A stretch of 64,000 nucleotides of DNA from Stratiolaelaps scimitus (lineage: Eukaryota; Arthropoda; Arachnida; Mesostigmata; Laelapidae), in the NCBI GenBank assembly GCA_019614645.1, contig JABWDB010000011.1:1158501-1222500 (forward strand), read 5' to 3'. Below the pieces are notes generated by a model, which saw only the letters and a program-made list of their open reading frames with translations, was not told the origin of the DNA and searched no databases. Position numbers and translations under genes: made by a program. Below, in pieces: positions 24,461-35,476 of the stretch. How positions within the stretch are numbered: position 1 is the stretch's first letter; each line of letters opens with the position of its first letter.

Positions 24461-26056
24461 AGTTTCGCTTGTCGTGGTGATGTATCCCGCAGAGGTCTAA
24501 TCGTATCCGGCGCAATATGTTGCACCGCTGATGGTATCTTCACGCCTCGACCAGCAGGTGTGACTCGGTACAGGTATAGTAATACACCTCTGGGCGCGGG
24601 TGTACCATGAATTACACAGCCCCCTTCCCCGGTCGACGGGGGCGGAAAGAACAACAACTTGACCATTATGAAACACCCCGGCAAAGCTGTGCAAACGCAT
24701 CGCGATATCGCGTAGTGGCGGTAGCGAGGAGATCCCGACCTCAAAACAACGACATCATTTGAACTCGGCGGCGTAATACCCGCCGGACACTTGGACAGCG
24801 ACACGCGCTTGAGCGCCCCCGCAACGGCCCACGAAGGGGTATCGTTAGCAGCAGCATCTGTGATGCTCCCAGATGCACCCTGAATACTTCGAATCGTACA
24901 CTCACTGGAGCCTGCTGCACTTTGTGAGTACCGGCTCCGCCCGCACTCTGTCGAGTGGTGCGGGTGCATTTGTTTACCGGCCCGCTACCGCAGACGAACA
25001 AAATTGTGTGTTTGCCGCGCGAGGCGGCGTCTCCGAGACGAGGCGAGCTGCAATCGCTCTGGCCATTCCCGGCTGTCACGTCAGCTCGACTATAGGCGCT
25101 CTGCGGCATGAACTGCTCGAGCGGCGGACGCCGATTGTCAAGCCAGGTGGAGCTAGTGACAAATGACTGCCATGCTCAACGCCGTGAGGAGTGGAGGACG
25201 AGATATATGACTCGTGTCGTCTCTCCTATGATGAGGTTTGTTCATTCAGACATCACTGAAGACAGCTTTGCTGGTCTTCGCTTGGGGGAAGAGCTCTGTT
25301 AACGTCGACTCAAGGCGGCGTCCATTTCAACAACGGGGAACGAAGAAAATGATTCCGAAAATGGTAGCGAAACCACCGCCTCCTCTTGACGCAGTCTCGC
25401 GGAGGAAGGCGTCGTGCTTTCGACGATAAATATTACCATCAAATAACTCAACGACCCCTGTCAGTGACTGGGGGCGCGTCCGGGATCATCGGAATCAGGT
25501 GGCGCGGCAAAATCTGTTTTACGTTTGTTGGGGTTGGTCAACAGTTAGCGGGTTAGCCTGACTAAGGCTTCCCAGCTTGCTCTTTTGCTCAATGGGTGTT
25601 TAGTCGGCCATTATAGCCCCATTGCGTGCATCCCGGCTATCAACGACGCCTCCGTTGTGCAGCTTTCATAATTATTCCATCGAACTTGGAGAGAGCGCGC
25701 TGGGGACAGGGTGTCAGGCCAAGTCCTGAGATCATGGCCACCCGCAAGGGACACGAAGACATTGACTCTTAGCCTCTGCCTCACAGCGAGTGAAAGGCGC
25801 TGAAGAAGGAGGATCCTACTGAGCGCTTGTCCCCGCGTTTCGAAGGTAAGAAGAAAAAAAAGGTGAGTTACCTGGAGGGCGGCGTTATATATTTGTTGCC
25901 ACCTGAACAATGTATCATAAAGGCAGCATCGATTGAAAATCGCTTTTGAGCTGTTGATTAGGGTAAGGTGGCTTCGTCGGGGTTTGACAAACTCGCAACT
26001 TAAATATGCGCGTGTATGATATTTCGTTGGAGAGAGCTGCATACATAAATATTATG

Positions 26057-26064
26057 TATATAAG
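26057..26064 (+). promoter_or_regulatory. TATA box of tandem-unit gene, copy 2
   Basis: TATATAAG at the same place relative to ATG 26281 as in copy 1. Confidence 0.5.
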
Positions 26065-26280
26065 CGAACTAAGACATAGCGACGACGCAATCGGTGGCAC
26101 AATCATCAGGAAAATTGTGGTTGAAGCGACTGCTGAAATATAGTTTGTACAGTACGCGGTGCGGTCCCCATCTATCCATCGATAAATTGATCGATCGATC
26201 ATCAGTTGCCGCGAAGGCACTCTCCTCATCCCTCGCAGCCACCGGAGACAGTGTCCGAGACCAAAAAAAACCTGCGGATC

Positions 26281-27108
26281 ATGGCTTTTGCCCGAGAGAA
26301 GCCAGCAGTATTGTTGCGGGGCAGCCGGATGCCCAGACGCCCGCTGCAGAGGCTGCGACGGCGCCACCCCGGCGTCATAACGGGCCGACGAGCCGATCGC
26401 CGTCACAGCAGCAACAAACGCCTCTGCAGCAGCGTCAGCGATGCTCGACAGCGGCGAGTTCGTGCGACGACACTGAGCGGAGGCCGACCTCCCCGCCGAC
26501 GTGTGCCCGAACGCGAGATAACCAACATCGAGATGGAAGATCCCTATATGACGGAGCCCATTGATCCCTTCGTGGTATACTACGATGCTATATACCCGCT
26601 TCTGCGCGCGTTGCTCGCGGGGTACGCCACGAGGCGAGCAGCAGTGGACTGGTACCTCCCGCGACTAGACCGGCTGTTGGTGGAGATACCGAGCGATCCC
26701 GGGGCACAGTTGAGCATGAACGCAACCATCGATTTGTTCAACGAATTCATACATTCGATTGAATTCGAGCTGGTAACCGATGACAGTCAAATGGTAGTGT
26801 CGTTTGCGGACGATTTCCGCATGACGCTCGATTCGGACAGGGTGTACAGGATACCCAAGTGGTGGTGGTTCCGGGGTCTGCCGGTGAGCGCCGTGATAAC
26901 AAGAAACCCGAGATGTCGACCCGATATTCTGCCATTCTTCATAAGAAGCGAGGACGTTGTACCATGGGCACCCCAGAAGTATGGCTGGCAGGTGTTCCGT
27001 GTGTATTTGGGCGAAGACAACGGATATTTCGCGATCCGCGTCAGATGGTGTGGCTACAGTGACCTGTTCCGACGAGTGATGCGTCGGGCGACTAATGCGA
27101 TGTTTTAG
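26281..27108 (+). CDS. Unknown 275-residue protein, Arg-rich N-terminus (copy 2)
   Basis: Same protein as at 23130-23957, with one residue changed (Val for Ile in SEDVVPW). The two-part layout, basic arm then globular domain, is identical, and its own TATA box and AATAAA are kept, so both copies look expressible. The lack of introns in a region where other genes are heavily spliced suggests a retrocopy, a mobile or viral origin, or a natively intronless gene. Confidence 0.6.
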   Translation: MAFAREKPAVLLRGSRMPRRPLQRLRRRHPGVITGRRADRRHSSNKRLCSSVSDARQRRVRATTLSGGRPPRRRVPEREITNIEMEDPYMTEPIDPFVVYYDAIYPLLRALLAGYATRRAAVDWYLPRLDRLLVEIPSDPGAQLSMNATIDLFNEFIHSIEFELVTDDSQMVVSFADDFRMTLDSDRVYRIPKWWWFRGLPVSAVITRNPRCRPDILPFFIRSEDVVPWAPQKYGWQVFRVYLGEDNGYFAIRVRWCGYSDLFRRVMRRATNAMF

Positions 27109-27286
27109 TTTCGGTCTGGCGGCGCTTACCCAATGAGGTTTTACGGGAATTCTCCGGATAGTCGGGAAGGGAGAGTCGAAGGGTACGACCCCGATGAGAG
27201 GCAGGGAGAGGGGACGCGAGCACGTCTGTGAGGTCCATTATGTGGAGTCGGGTGATGTAACGAGGTGAAGTAAGCCAATATCCGAG

Positions 27287-27292
27287 AATAAA
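27287..27292 (+). terminator. Polyadenylation signal, copy 2
   Basis: AATAAA, 179 bases after the stop, as in copy 1. Confidence 0.5.
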
Positions 27293-27591
27293 GAGTCATC
27301 AAAATTAGCAGCAGCTGGAGTCTGTAATTGACGAGGACCATTAACGGGGGTGGAGGAAAAACTAAAGCCACAATGCCACAAGCTAGGCTCGCGAGTTTTC
27401 TGTCGAGTTAGTTTCCGTCTGCTGACGTGACGTAGGTTCTTCCCGAGTTTTGTTTACTGGCTGTCGTTTCGTCACACAAACCGCCTGCTGGTCGACGCGT
27501 GAAGATAAACCATCAATGCGGCGGAATGCATCACGATGCATCACCACGCCAAGGGGAACGTGACCCTCTCATTGTATATATATGTATATAT

Positions 27592-27652
27592 ACAGGCGTG
27601 ATCTACAGGCGTGATCTAGTTTATATACAGGCGTGATCTACAGGCGTGATCT
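27592..27652 (+). repeat. 13-base minisatellite, 4 copies in two pairs
   Basis: ACAGGCGTGATCT twice, then AGTTTATAT, then twice again, against two copies at the matching place in unit 1. Confidence 0.85.
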
Positions 27653-29430
27653 AGTTTCGCTTGTCGTGGTGATGTATCCCGCAGAGGTCTAATCGTATCC
27701 GGCGCAATATGTTGCACCGCTGATGGTATCTTCACGCCTCGACCAGCAGGTGTGACTCGGTACAGGTATAGTAATACACCTCTGGGCGCGGGTGTACCAT
27801 GAATTACACAGCCCTCTTCCCCGGTCGACGGGGGCGGAAAGAACAACAACTTGACCATTATGAAACACCCGGCAAAGCTGTGCAAACGCATCGCGATATC
27901 GCGTAGTGGCGGTAGCGAGGAGATCCCGACCTCAAAACAACGACATCATTTGAACTCGGCGGCGTAATACCCGCCGGACACTTGGACAGCGACACGCGCT
28001 TGAGCGCCCCCGCAACGGCCCACGAAGGGGTATCGTTAGCAGCAGCATCTGTGATGCTCCCAGATGCACCCTGAATACTTCGAATCGTACACTCACTGGA
28101 GCCTGCTGCACTTTGTGAGTACCGGCTCCGCCCGCACTCTGTCGAGTGGTGCGGGTGCATTTGTTTACCGGCCCGCTACCGCAGACGAACAAAATTGTGT
28201 GTTTGCCGCGCGAGGCGGCGTCTCCGAGACGAGGCGAGCTGCAATCGCTCTGGCCATTCCCGGCTGTCACGTCAGCTCGGCTATAGGCGCTCTGCGGCAT
28301 GAACTGCTCGAGCGGCGGACGCCGATTGTCAAGCCAGATGGAGCTAGTGACAAATGACTGCCATGCTCAACGCCGTGAGGAGTGGAGGACGAGATATATG
28401 ACTCGTGTCGTCTCTCCTATGATGAGGTTTGTTCATTCAGACATCACTGAAGACAGCTTTGCTGGTCTTCGCTTGGGGGAAGAGCTCTGTTAACGTCGAC
28501 TCAAGGCGGCGTCCATTTCAACAACGGGGAACGAAGAAAATGATTCCGAAAATGGTAGCGAAACCACCGCCTCCTCTTGACGCAGTCTCGCGGAGGAAGG
28601 CGTCGTGCTTTCGACGATAAATATTACCATCAAATAACTCAACGACCCCTGTCAGTGACTGGGGGCGCGTCCGGGATCATCGGAATCAGGTGGCGCGGCA
28701 AAATCCGTTTACGTTTGTTGGGGTTGGTCAACAGTTAGCGGGTTAGCCTGACTAAGGCTTCCCAGCTTGCTCTTTTGCTCAATGGGTGTTTAGTCGGCCA
28801 TTATAGCCCCATTGCGTGCATCCCGGCTATCAACGACGCCTCCGTTGTGCAGCTTTCATAATTATTCCATCGAACTTGGAGAGAGCGCGCACAGGGTGTC
28901 AGGCCAAGTCCTGAGATCATGGCCACCCGCAAGGGACACGAAGACATTGACTCTTAGCCTCTGCCTCACAGCGAGTGAAAGGCGCTGAAGAAGGAGGATC
29001 CTACTGAGCGCTTGTCCCCGCGTTTCGAAGGTAAGAAGAAAAAAAAGGTGAGTTACCTGGAGGGCGGCGTACTTCCGCTGCTTGGCCTGTCTCGAACGGG
29101 ATACTGCGTAATTGCACCGTGCTTGACATCCCAATGGGCCCTTCTAATTACTGTCATAATAGCCCCAGTTTGCATAACCATTTATTGCTGACGTATTTAT
29201 CATCGACAGACCTGTCGGTTAACAACATTTCCTTTCAGACTCGGGAACTATCATCGTTGTTTGCAGACCCTGAAATAGTGTCCTTGTCTTCACTGTCCTG
29301 TCTACGAGAGCGGACATGGCACGTAACTCTATAGATCCCACTCAATACGTCTTGTGATGAAAATGCCTCCCTCTTTCCCCGTGGAATGCTCGTGTAACTA
29401 GGTGTATATATATATATATATATATATATA

Positions 29431-29485
29431 ATGCATTGAATAATGGACAAACGCACAAGTTCAGAATAGCTGTATATATATATAT

Positions 29486-29550
<65 letters not shown>

Positions 29551-29597
29551 TATTCTGAACTTGTGAGTTTGTCTATTATGTCTATTATTCAATGCAT
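29431..29597. repeat. Inverted repeat with (TA)n core
   Basis: The left arm 29431-29468 (starting ATGCATTGAATAAT and ending CACAAGTTCAGAATA) is the reverse complement of the right arm 29551-29597, apart from a 9-base insertion in the right arm and a base change. The core of about 80 bases is nearly pure TA. It could extrude as a long hairpin or cruciform, or be a non-autonomous foldback element. Confidence 0.8.
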
Positions 29598-30795
29598 TCA
29601 AGTAGACTGCTGCCTCATCGCTTGCCAGCGCAAACGATGAGGCAAGCCCTGCAGCAGATGAATAGAGCTTTTCATGGCGTCAACTGGTTCGCTCGTACGG
29701 GGGCGACGTCATTTCACTTTCCGAGACTGGCGGCTGGAGTGCGCCTGGGAAACACTGAGAACAACACATCAACGACGGCGCAAACACGCATCCTCATAGC
29801 GGATGTGGCCACCTGGCCAAGGGGATCGTGTTGCTGGTGCGGCACTCGGAATACCGCTCAAGGTAGGATCGAATCAGGTAGAGCAATGTCGAGACTGCCT
29901 TTTCTCCTAGCCACTTTCGTGGTACGACAGCAACTCGGCCGTCTGCCAGATATGGAGATAGTTGTTGTAAGGAGCAGGACCATTCCGATCGTTGTAGGTC
30001 CGCGGCTCGGCCCAAGTAACAACAGCCCCAATGATAAACACGAGGGCTCAGATCCAAATAAGAAGAGAGCGGTACCAGCTCTGTACGGCACCCGTGGCTC
30101 GGCGTCTTCAACTCATGCAGCTTGTGATTCATTCGCTGGAAGCTTGCAACGCGTGGGCAGTGGGCAATATTCAGGAATCGGGAAGGCCGAGCACAGCAAG
30201 ATGCGCCGCATTCCCCCTCTCCCTGTCTCAGTTACGACCAGCGGCGATACGACCATGGTGGGGCTAGTTTGGAGTATTGGGGACGTTTTGTCTCGTCGCC
30301 GCCTCGTACGTGTTCAGGATGAATGTAAGTGTCGACTCCTCAGGCGGTCAACAGGCATGCGCAGAACACCTCCGAAGTGGGAGTAAAATATCATAGACGG
30401 CGCGGGTGAACGGTGAAATATACATGCGCCCACGAGCGTCGTTCCCAGTATTTACTTACCGGGCGGTGTCTGCAGAAAGAGAGCGGTGTCGTCAAGAAAG
30501 ATTGCTTCACCGTTTCGATTAGTTGGTTCTGCTTGTGTCGAGCAATATAGTCCCCAGGAGGAATCGCTCGATCGATCATCAGAGGCTGGCCTCGATTCCT
30601 CTGTTCAACCCATTGGTAGACAGTAGGTACGCCGAGACGCATCGATTACCCTTGTCACTATTGTCCATGCATAGACGTTTCATGCATGTTTACTCTATCC
30701 AGCTAATTAACTATTCAATAAACACGTCGCAATTACCATTTCATTCTAAAATTATAATTTGTAGTATTTATTGTTTATTTTCTCTCTATGTACAC

Positions 30796-30832
<37 letters not shown>

Positions 30833-31820
30833 GGTGTATGTGTGAGAGCTTGTAGATCTGTCGAAAAATATATTTGTTCATCTCCCGATATCTCTATCTA
30901 TCTGTGTCTTGGGAGTATACATCGCCTTTGAAAATAAATAAATCAGTATATCTCTTGTAGATTTGAGCGACCAGTTAAATATCACAGTGCACTGACTAGC
31001 GGTAGGTGGGGTGTGTTGCTATCGATGGATTCTCTCAATTTCTCAGCCGCTGGCCTTGTCGTCCTGTCTCGTTGAGCAAGTTACACCAATGACTGGATCG
31101 TGTCAGTTATTCTATTCATTCAACTCGACATTGAGATGTTCGAAATTCCGCTCGAACCTGGCAACCAACGGATAGGTTGTTAAAGCTTATTACGTAAGTA
31201 GTAGCAGCTGTAAACTATAATATTATAGGTTATAGGCAGCCGGTTGACTAGTGATAAGTTCCATGCCGCTTGGGCGGATGCTCGCTGCTGTTTGCCCAAG
31301 GTGCAGTTCCACTGTTATTGACAGATGGGCATTATGAAGGACAATGCACGTTCTGGGGGATGGCATCGAAGCTGAATAGCGCCGTCAATGCCATTGGCAA
31401 GGTGGTACCCATCGTACTACACGCCCTCGGGAAACAGTTATTATAGAACAGCTAATGCTATCGTTTCAGACACGATTCCTAAGGACAATCGCTTTCTCGA
31501 ACCACGTCGTTAACGTGTACCGATGGGCTATGGGGGCCTTTCTTCATTCGATCCACCTAAAGTAGCATTTGTTCAAGTACAGGTACAGGTGATCTCACGA
31601 TATAGTCTAAATCGTCTGCATGAGGACCGTATACGGAGAGCTAGTTTCAACGCCAGCTCTCAAGATGTGCTTCGGCAGTCGTTTAATATTTACAGAATCT
31701 CCACTGGTGCCATCTTCCTCTCTCTGTCTCTCTCCTCGAGTACCGCTCCTTCAAATAGATTCTTCTTGGCTTTCTTTTCCACGTGTGCAACTACTCGCGT
31801 TCTGTTGTGCAATACATGGC
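29598..31820. other. Unassigned stretch before HEY
   Basis: All plus frames and some minus frames are unusually open from 29.6 to 30.35 kb (one plus frame spans 264 codons), ending near a donor-like AATGTAAGTG at 30325. I see no family resemblance. A (TA)n tract lies at 30797-30828. Nothing recognised from 30.9 to 31.8 kb. Confidence 0.3.
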
Positions 31821-32979
31821 TCAATACGCGACCTCGCTGCCCCAAGGACGGTAGGGCTTCACTTCGGAGGTGGCCGAACAGGGCGGGATGAAGTACGAGT
31901 GATGGCTAGATGTAGTCATCGGGTGCATCATTTGACCCATGGGGACGCCCCCCGTGGGCCCTCCTTGCGGGGGGGACGATGCCAGAAAACGCGATGTCGG
32001 CGTAGGCGACGAATATGGTGCGTAGGCGCCCATGTCACCAGGCTGTGGGCCGCATCCTGGATGCGGTGGGAGATTCGGCGATTCCGGTGGATTCCACGTC
32101 CCACTGGGGCTGGGTGGACTCTTCACCGTCGGGGTCGGTGGCAAGGCCGGCAGGGTGGCATTTTCCCGCTGGTTCCCGTAACACTGCAGATGCGACAGGA
32201 GCCGAAGTCGCAACGGGTCCTGAAGGTCCATACCTTCGACGGCAACGAGGTAGCGGGCGACTTCCGAGGTGCACTCCCGGAAGCCGACCCGGTGGTAGTC
32301 CATGGCGAACTTCTGCGGATCATTCGCAAGTGCTCCCAGTCCCTTGGCCTCGAGTCCTCGGAGATGCTCGACGGTCATCTGGAGGATTTCGGCCTTCTCG
32401 AGTTTGGCAGAAGCCTGCTTCTCAAAGGCAGCAGGCACCAGACGGCGTAGCTCGTTCAGACAGTTATTGATGCGGTCGCGACGTTTCTTCTCGATTGCCT
32501 ATGAAGTAGCAAAGTGAGTTCAGCCACGAACGGGAATTAACCTGTTAGATTATGCACAACATGTCGATCATACCGGCACCGTTCTTGCCAATCTAATCAA
32601 CTCAAACGACGACACTATCGATATCCGCGTGCTACCCGGTAATAATATACAGCCTGGACATTTCGCCTGATACCGACGCTCGTAAAACCAAGCAATACGT
32701 CAAACCAAATAGGCGAAACATGCAGGCACGCAAGCAAGCAAGCTTTTTCCATCTAGCAGCTAACCCATGAAGTCCACCTCGAGGGACGGGTTCACTACTT
32801 ACCCCTCTCTTCCGTTTCTTAGGGCCCTCTTTAGGTCCCGGCTGGATCGCTGCCGCCGACGGCAGGATTGTCGCGGCTGGCGGCGCCACCACACCCATGA
32901 CACCCATCGGATGGACTGGCGCCATCATCCCCATCGTCTGCTGGCTCGTCGGCGCGTAATACGGTCCGGAGGAGAACAT
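31821..32979 (-). CDS. Hey: HEY family bHLH-Orange transcription repressor
   Basis: Exon 1 CDS 32803-32979 (59 codons, donor GTAAGT) and exon 2 31821-32498 (acceptor ends at 32499) join in phase 0 to give 284 residues. The basic region is [20 protein letters not shown]; Gly before AIEKK, rather than the Pro of HES proteins, is diagnostic of HEY. The helix-loop-helix continues [15 protein letters not shown]...[11 protein letters not shown]. The Orange domain is about residues 120-168 ([16 protein letters not shown]...). The protein ends [11 protein letters not shown], the YRPW motif and its C-terminal extension (TEIGAF in vertebrates). HEY proteins are nuclear repressors directly induced by Notch. 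The N-terminus is Met/Pro-rich. The ATG at 32979 is the first Met of a consistent frame; a Pro-rich linker separates Orange from YRPW. A single intron splits the basic region. Confidence 0.93.
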
Positions 32980-33862
32980 TTTCCTCGATTTCGTTCCGGC
33001 GTCTCAAGATCAGCGCACGAGCTCGTTGCCGCTCGCCTCTCGGGTGCGCTCGGGGCGTTGTATGCCCTCACACAGGCGTTCGCTGTTTTCGTAGGCACTG
33101 TCAGATTGTCCGTCACCGCGCACGCGCCGGACCCTTTTTCCACTTCGTCGGCGTACGCGAACACCCACGCACACACGCACACTTCGTCCGCTACCACGGA
33201 CTATCCGGGCTGTTATAGCACACAAGCAAACGCGGCACTCAGAGGCAGTCGTCAATGAACTGAGACAATCCGTAGGCTTCGCCCTCATCCAGCGTGGGCG
33301 TCGGCAAGAATCGACGATGAGAGCACACTAGCAGCCACCACGTCCGCAACTGCCGCTCATGTCTGAGCTTGTCTAGATACGACACCGACAGGTCAAGCGT
33401 ACAAGGTAGAAGAGTATCTGCAGATTCTTGCGTACGCTCACAAGTGACCGCGCACGGATCGATGACAAACAAACGCAACAATTGTTCGCCAACTGCTGCA
33501 GGTGCTCGTGCTGCTGCTGCTGATGCAGGGACTTGATGTCGTATCTAGATCCGGGCGACACCAGGCGGCCCACGGGTCTCACGTGCCCTCAGCACGCTCG
33601 GCCTGCACGCGTAAACGAGCGTGCCGCGGTGTCGCGTTGTTGTTGCCAGCCACAGCAGTGGCTGATGCCGACCGATAGCGAGAAGGACAACGAATCCCTC
33701 TGCTGCTACCGTTGACCTGTTTCCTTGGTCTGCCTGCCTGGCCGAAGTCCTCCTCTCTGCTTCTGTTTCCAGAGGAGATCGTCACGTGCGCAGGTCCCGC
33801 GAAAACTGACACGTGCTGGCTCGCGCCAGTCATCTTAACCTCCTCGAGTCTCTGTCGCGATC

Positions 33863-33894
<32 letters not shown>

Positions 33895-33987
33895 TGGCAG
33901 CGCGAAGCCGGCGCCCTTCGTGAAGTGTGCCGGCAGTACTCCGAGGGAGAGGAGGACAACAAGTTGAGAGTGAGGACGAATCACGAA

Positions 33988-33994
33988 GTGGGAA
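33988..33994 (+). promoter_or_regulatory. Candidate CSL/Su(H) site
   Basis: GTGGGAA about 1.0 kb upstream of the HEY start codon. The core matches the CSL consensus (Y)GTGGGAA; a 7-mer occurs often by chance. Confidence 0.25.
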
Positions 33995-34413
33995 CGGCCC
34001 ACGCCTCCGTAGGCCTCGACTCTGCTCGGGATGGACTAGGACAGACTGTAGCACTTTCCGATGCACGCTACTTGTCCTATGCGTGTCGATATCGTGTATG
34101 GGCTGTATTAGGATCGGCCAGGCTAAGTCGGCCGAAGGCAGGACGATGTCAGTACTAGGACTACTCTCAGCATAACGGGCTTCACTAGGCGCTCAATCAC
34201 TCTCTCCTTCAGGGCGGTATCTCTCTCTCTCTGTCTCTCGCTGAGTCCCTCATGGTGTACCATACAGTACTATACATAGCGGTCCGGCCTTCTGGCGGCG
34301 CGGTCTGGCAGGCTGGTGCCTGTGAACCGGCTACTCTCAATGGAGTGTTGGGCACTCCCGCCTGACGACGGAGAGACAGAGATAGCGAGCGAGGCGGAGC
34401 AATGAGGCCGATG

Positions 34414-34421
34414 TGTGGGAA
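34414..34421 (+). promoter_or_regulatory. Candidate CSL/Su(H) site
   Basis: TGTGGGAA, a full match to YGTGGGAA, about 1.4 kb upstream of the HEY start codon. HEY genes are direct Notch targets, so a site here would fit, but use is unproven. Confidence 0.3.
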
Positions 34422-35086
34422 ATTTAAAGCTTTCATCGACCCGTTACGGAAAGGGTGGCTCGAAACGATGAACGCACATATTTGCTCAAGCATGGTTAGG
34501 TAATTGGTACTTCGTCAACTTTCCTCGACGAGTTTAACACAGTCCTACTGTGTGTTTGGTTTTATGTGTGTCCCCGTGTGTGGATCTACATTCGAAATAT
34601 AGGGAACTGACAGAAATGTATCATACATTTTGATTTTCTTAGTCTTGTACATGTTCGGCATGCTTAAATGTCGAGAGAATATCATATATTCCTTAATAGA
34701 AATATGTCTATAATAGCTTCATTCACATCTAGCAACGCATCGTGCAAAACAAGAAATATAGAAACTTCAGCTTGTTCCAGCAGCAGTAGCAACAACAACA
34801 ACATCAACATCAAAACCATTCTAACTCGCCAGACAATCATCAGAGGTCAGCGCTTACCAACTGCAGCTTGCTCGTATCCTCCACAGACGTCGGCGCTTGT
34901 GCGGGAACCGCTACCGAGCCACCCGCAGCCCATAGCTCCATGTCTGCACTGGATCAAAGTGATAGCGATTGTACAAGTAACAAAGTACCATTCTCAGAGT
35001 GGCGTAGTTCTACTTCCTAGCCTCTCAACGAGTGTGTCGTGCAGTTTAGTCAGCGCGAGAGGGGCGATGGATGCAAGAACGAGAGA

Positions 35087-35150
35087 GATCTTCCGAGAGA
35101 GCGAGAGAGAGACAGAGAGAGAGAGAGCGAGAGAGAGAGAGAGAAACATC
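35087..35150 (+). repeat. (GA)n microsatellite
   Basis: Long imperfect GAGA run. It is read through by long open frames on both strands, which is why those frames exist. GAGA tracts are common in arthropod promoters, and this lies upstream of HEY. Confidence 0.8.
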
Positions 35151-35468
35151 AGGATGGCTAGATGCATGTTCGCGTTTGTCCCATGTGTCATGGCTCCCCT
35201 TGGGGACAGAGCGCGCGACGACCGTGATCTCCTCTCCCGAAGAGCAGCAGCAGCAGTAGCAGCAGCGGATCCAGCCGTTCCAATAATCTGTACAGTCTGG
35301 CCGCCCGTCCATTGGCTGAGTCGACCCGTTAGTTCATTGGGTTTGTGGGTTAGCGCTGGCCCGGCGCGTCGCGGGCGATGTCTCCCGCTCGCTGTCAATG
35401 GTCCCGAGTTGGTTCACACGGTCAGCGATGGCTATGCGAGCGACGGGGCTTGCTTGCCTGCCTCGACG

Positions 35469-35476
35469 CGTGGGAA
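35469..35476 (+). promoter_or_regulatory. Candidate CSL/Su(H) site
   Basis: CGTGGGAA, the preferred form of the consensus, about 2.5 kb upstream of the HEY start codon. Confidence 0.25.

Larger units (their letters stand above)
22745..25885 (+). repeat. 3.15 kb tandem unit, copy 1
   Basis: First unit of a direct tandem duplication. It begins TTGCCACCTGAACAATG and ends GGAGGGCGGCGT. Copy 2 is nearly identical, with scattered single-base changes, a 16-base indel in the 3' UTR region and a minisatellite length difference. Only about ten bases separate the units, and sequence outside the pair is unrelated, so it looks like a recent local duplication (or an assembly duplicate). Confidence 0.95.
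25896..29070 (+). repeat. 3.15 kb tandem unit, copy 2
   Basis: Second unit of the direct duplication, offset 3151 bases from copy 1 through the gene and about 3190 further on because of small insertions. Differences seen: GAGGACATT to GAGGACGTT in the gene, a 16-base insertion at about 27309-27324, two extra 13-base minisatellite copies, one C lost in a CCCC run near 27868, and five bases lost near 28890. Confidence 0.95.

Noticed and set aside
24364..24969. 201-codon minus frame inside duplication unit 1
   Set aside because: One base is missing from a CCCC run at the matching place in unit 2 and breaks the frame there, while the plus-strand 275-codon gene is intact in both units.
22745..29070. 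Integrated small circular virus or LTR element
   Set aside because: Head-to-tail units and an Arg-rich protein fit loosely, but no replication protein, integrase, terminal repeats or hairpin origin is visible. Left as a hypothesis only.
29592..30386. 264-codon plus frame as a gene
   Set aside because: It starts inside the arm of an inverted repeat; other plus and minus frames over the same bases are also open; no family resemblance. Kept only as an unassigned stretch.
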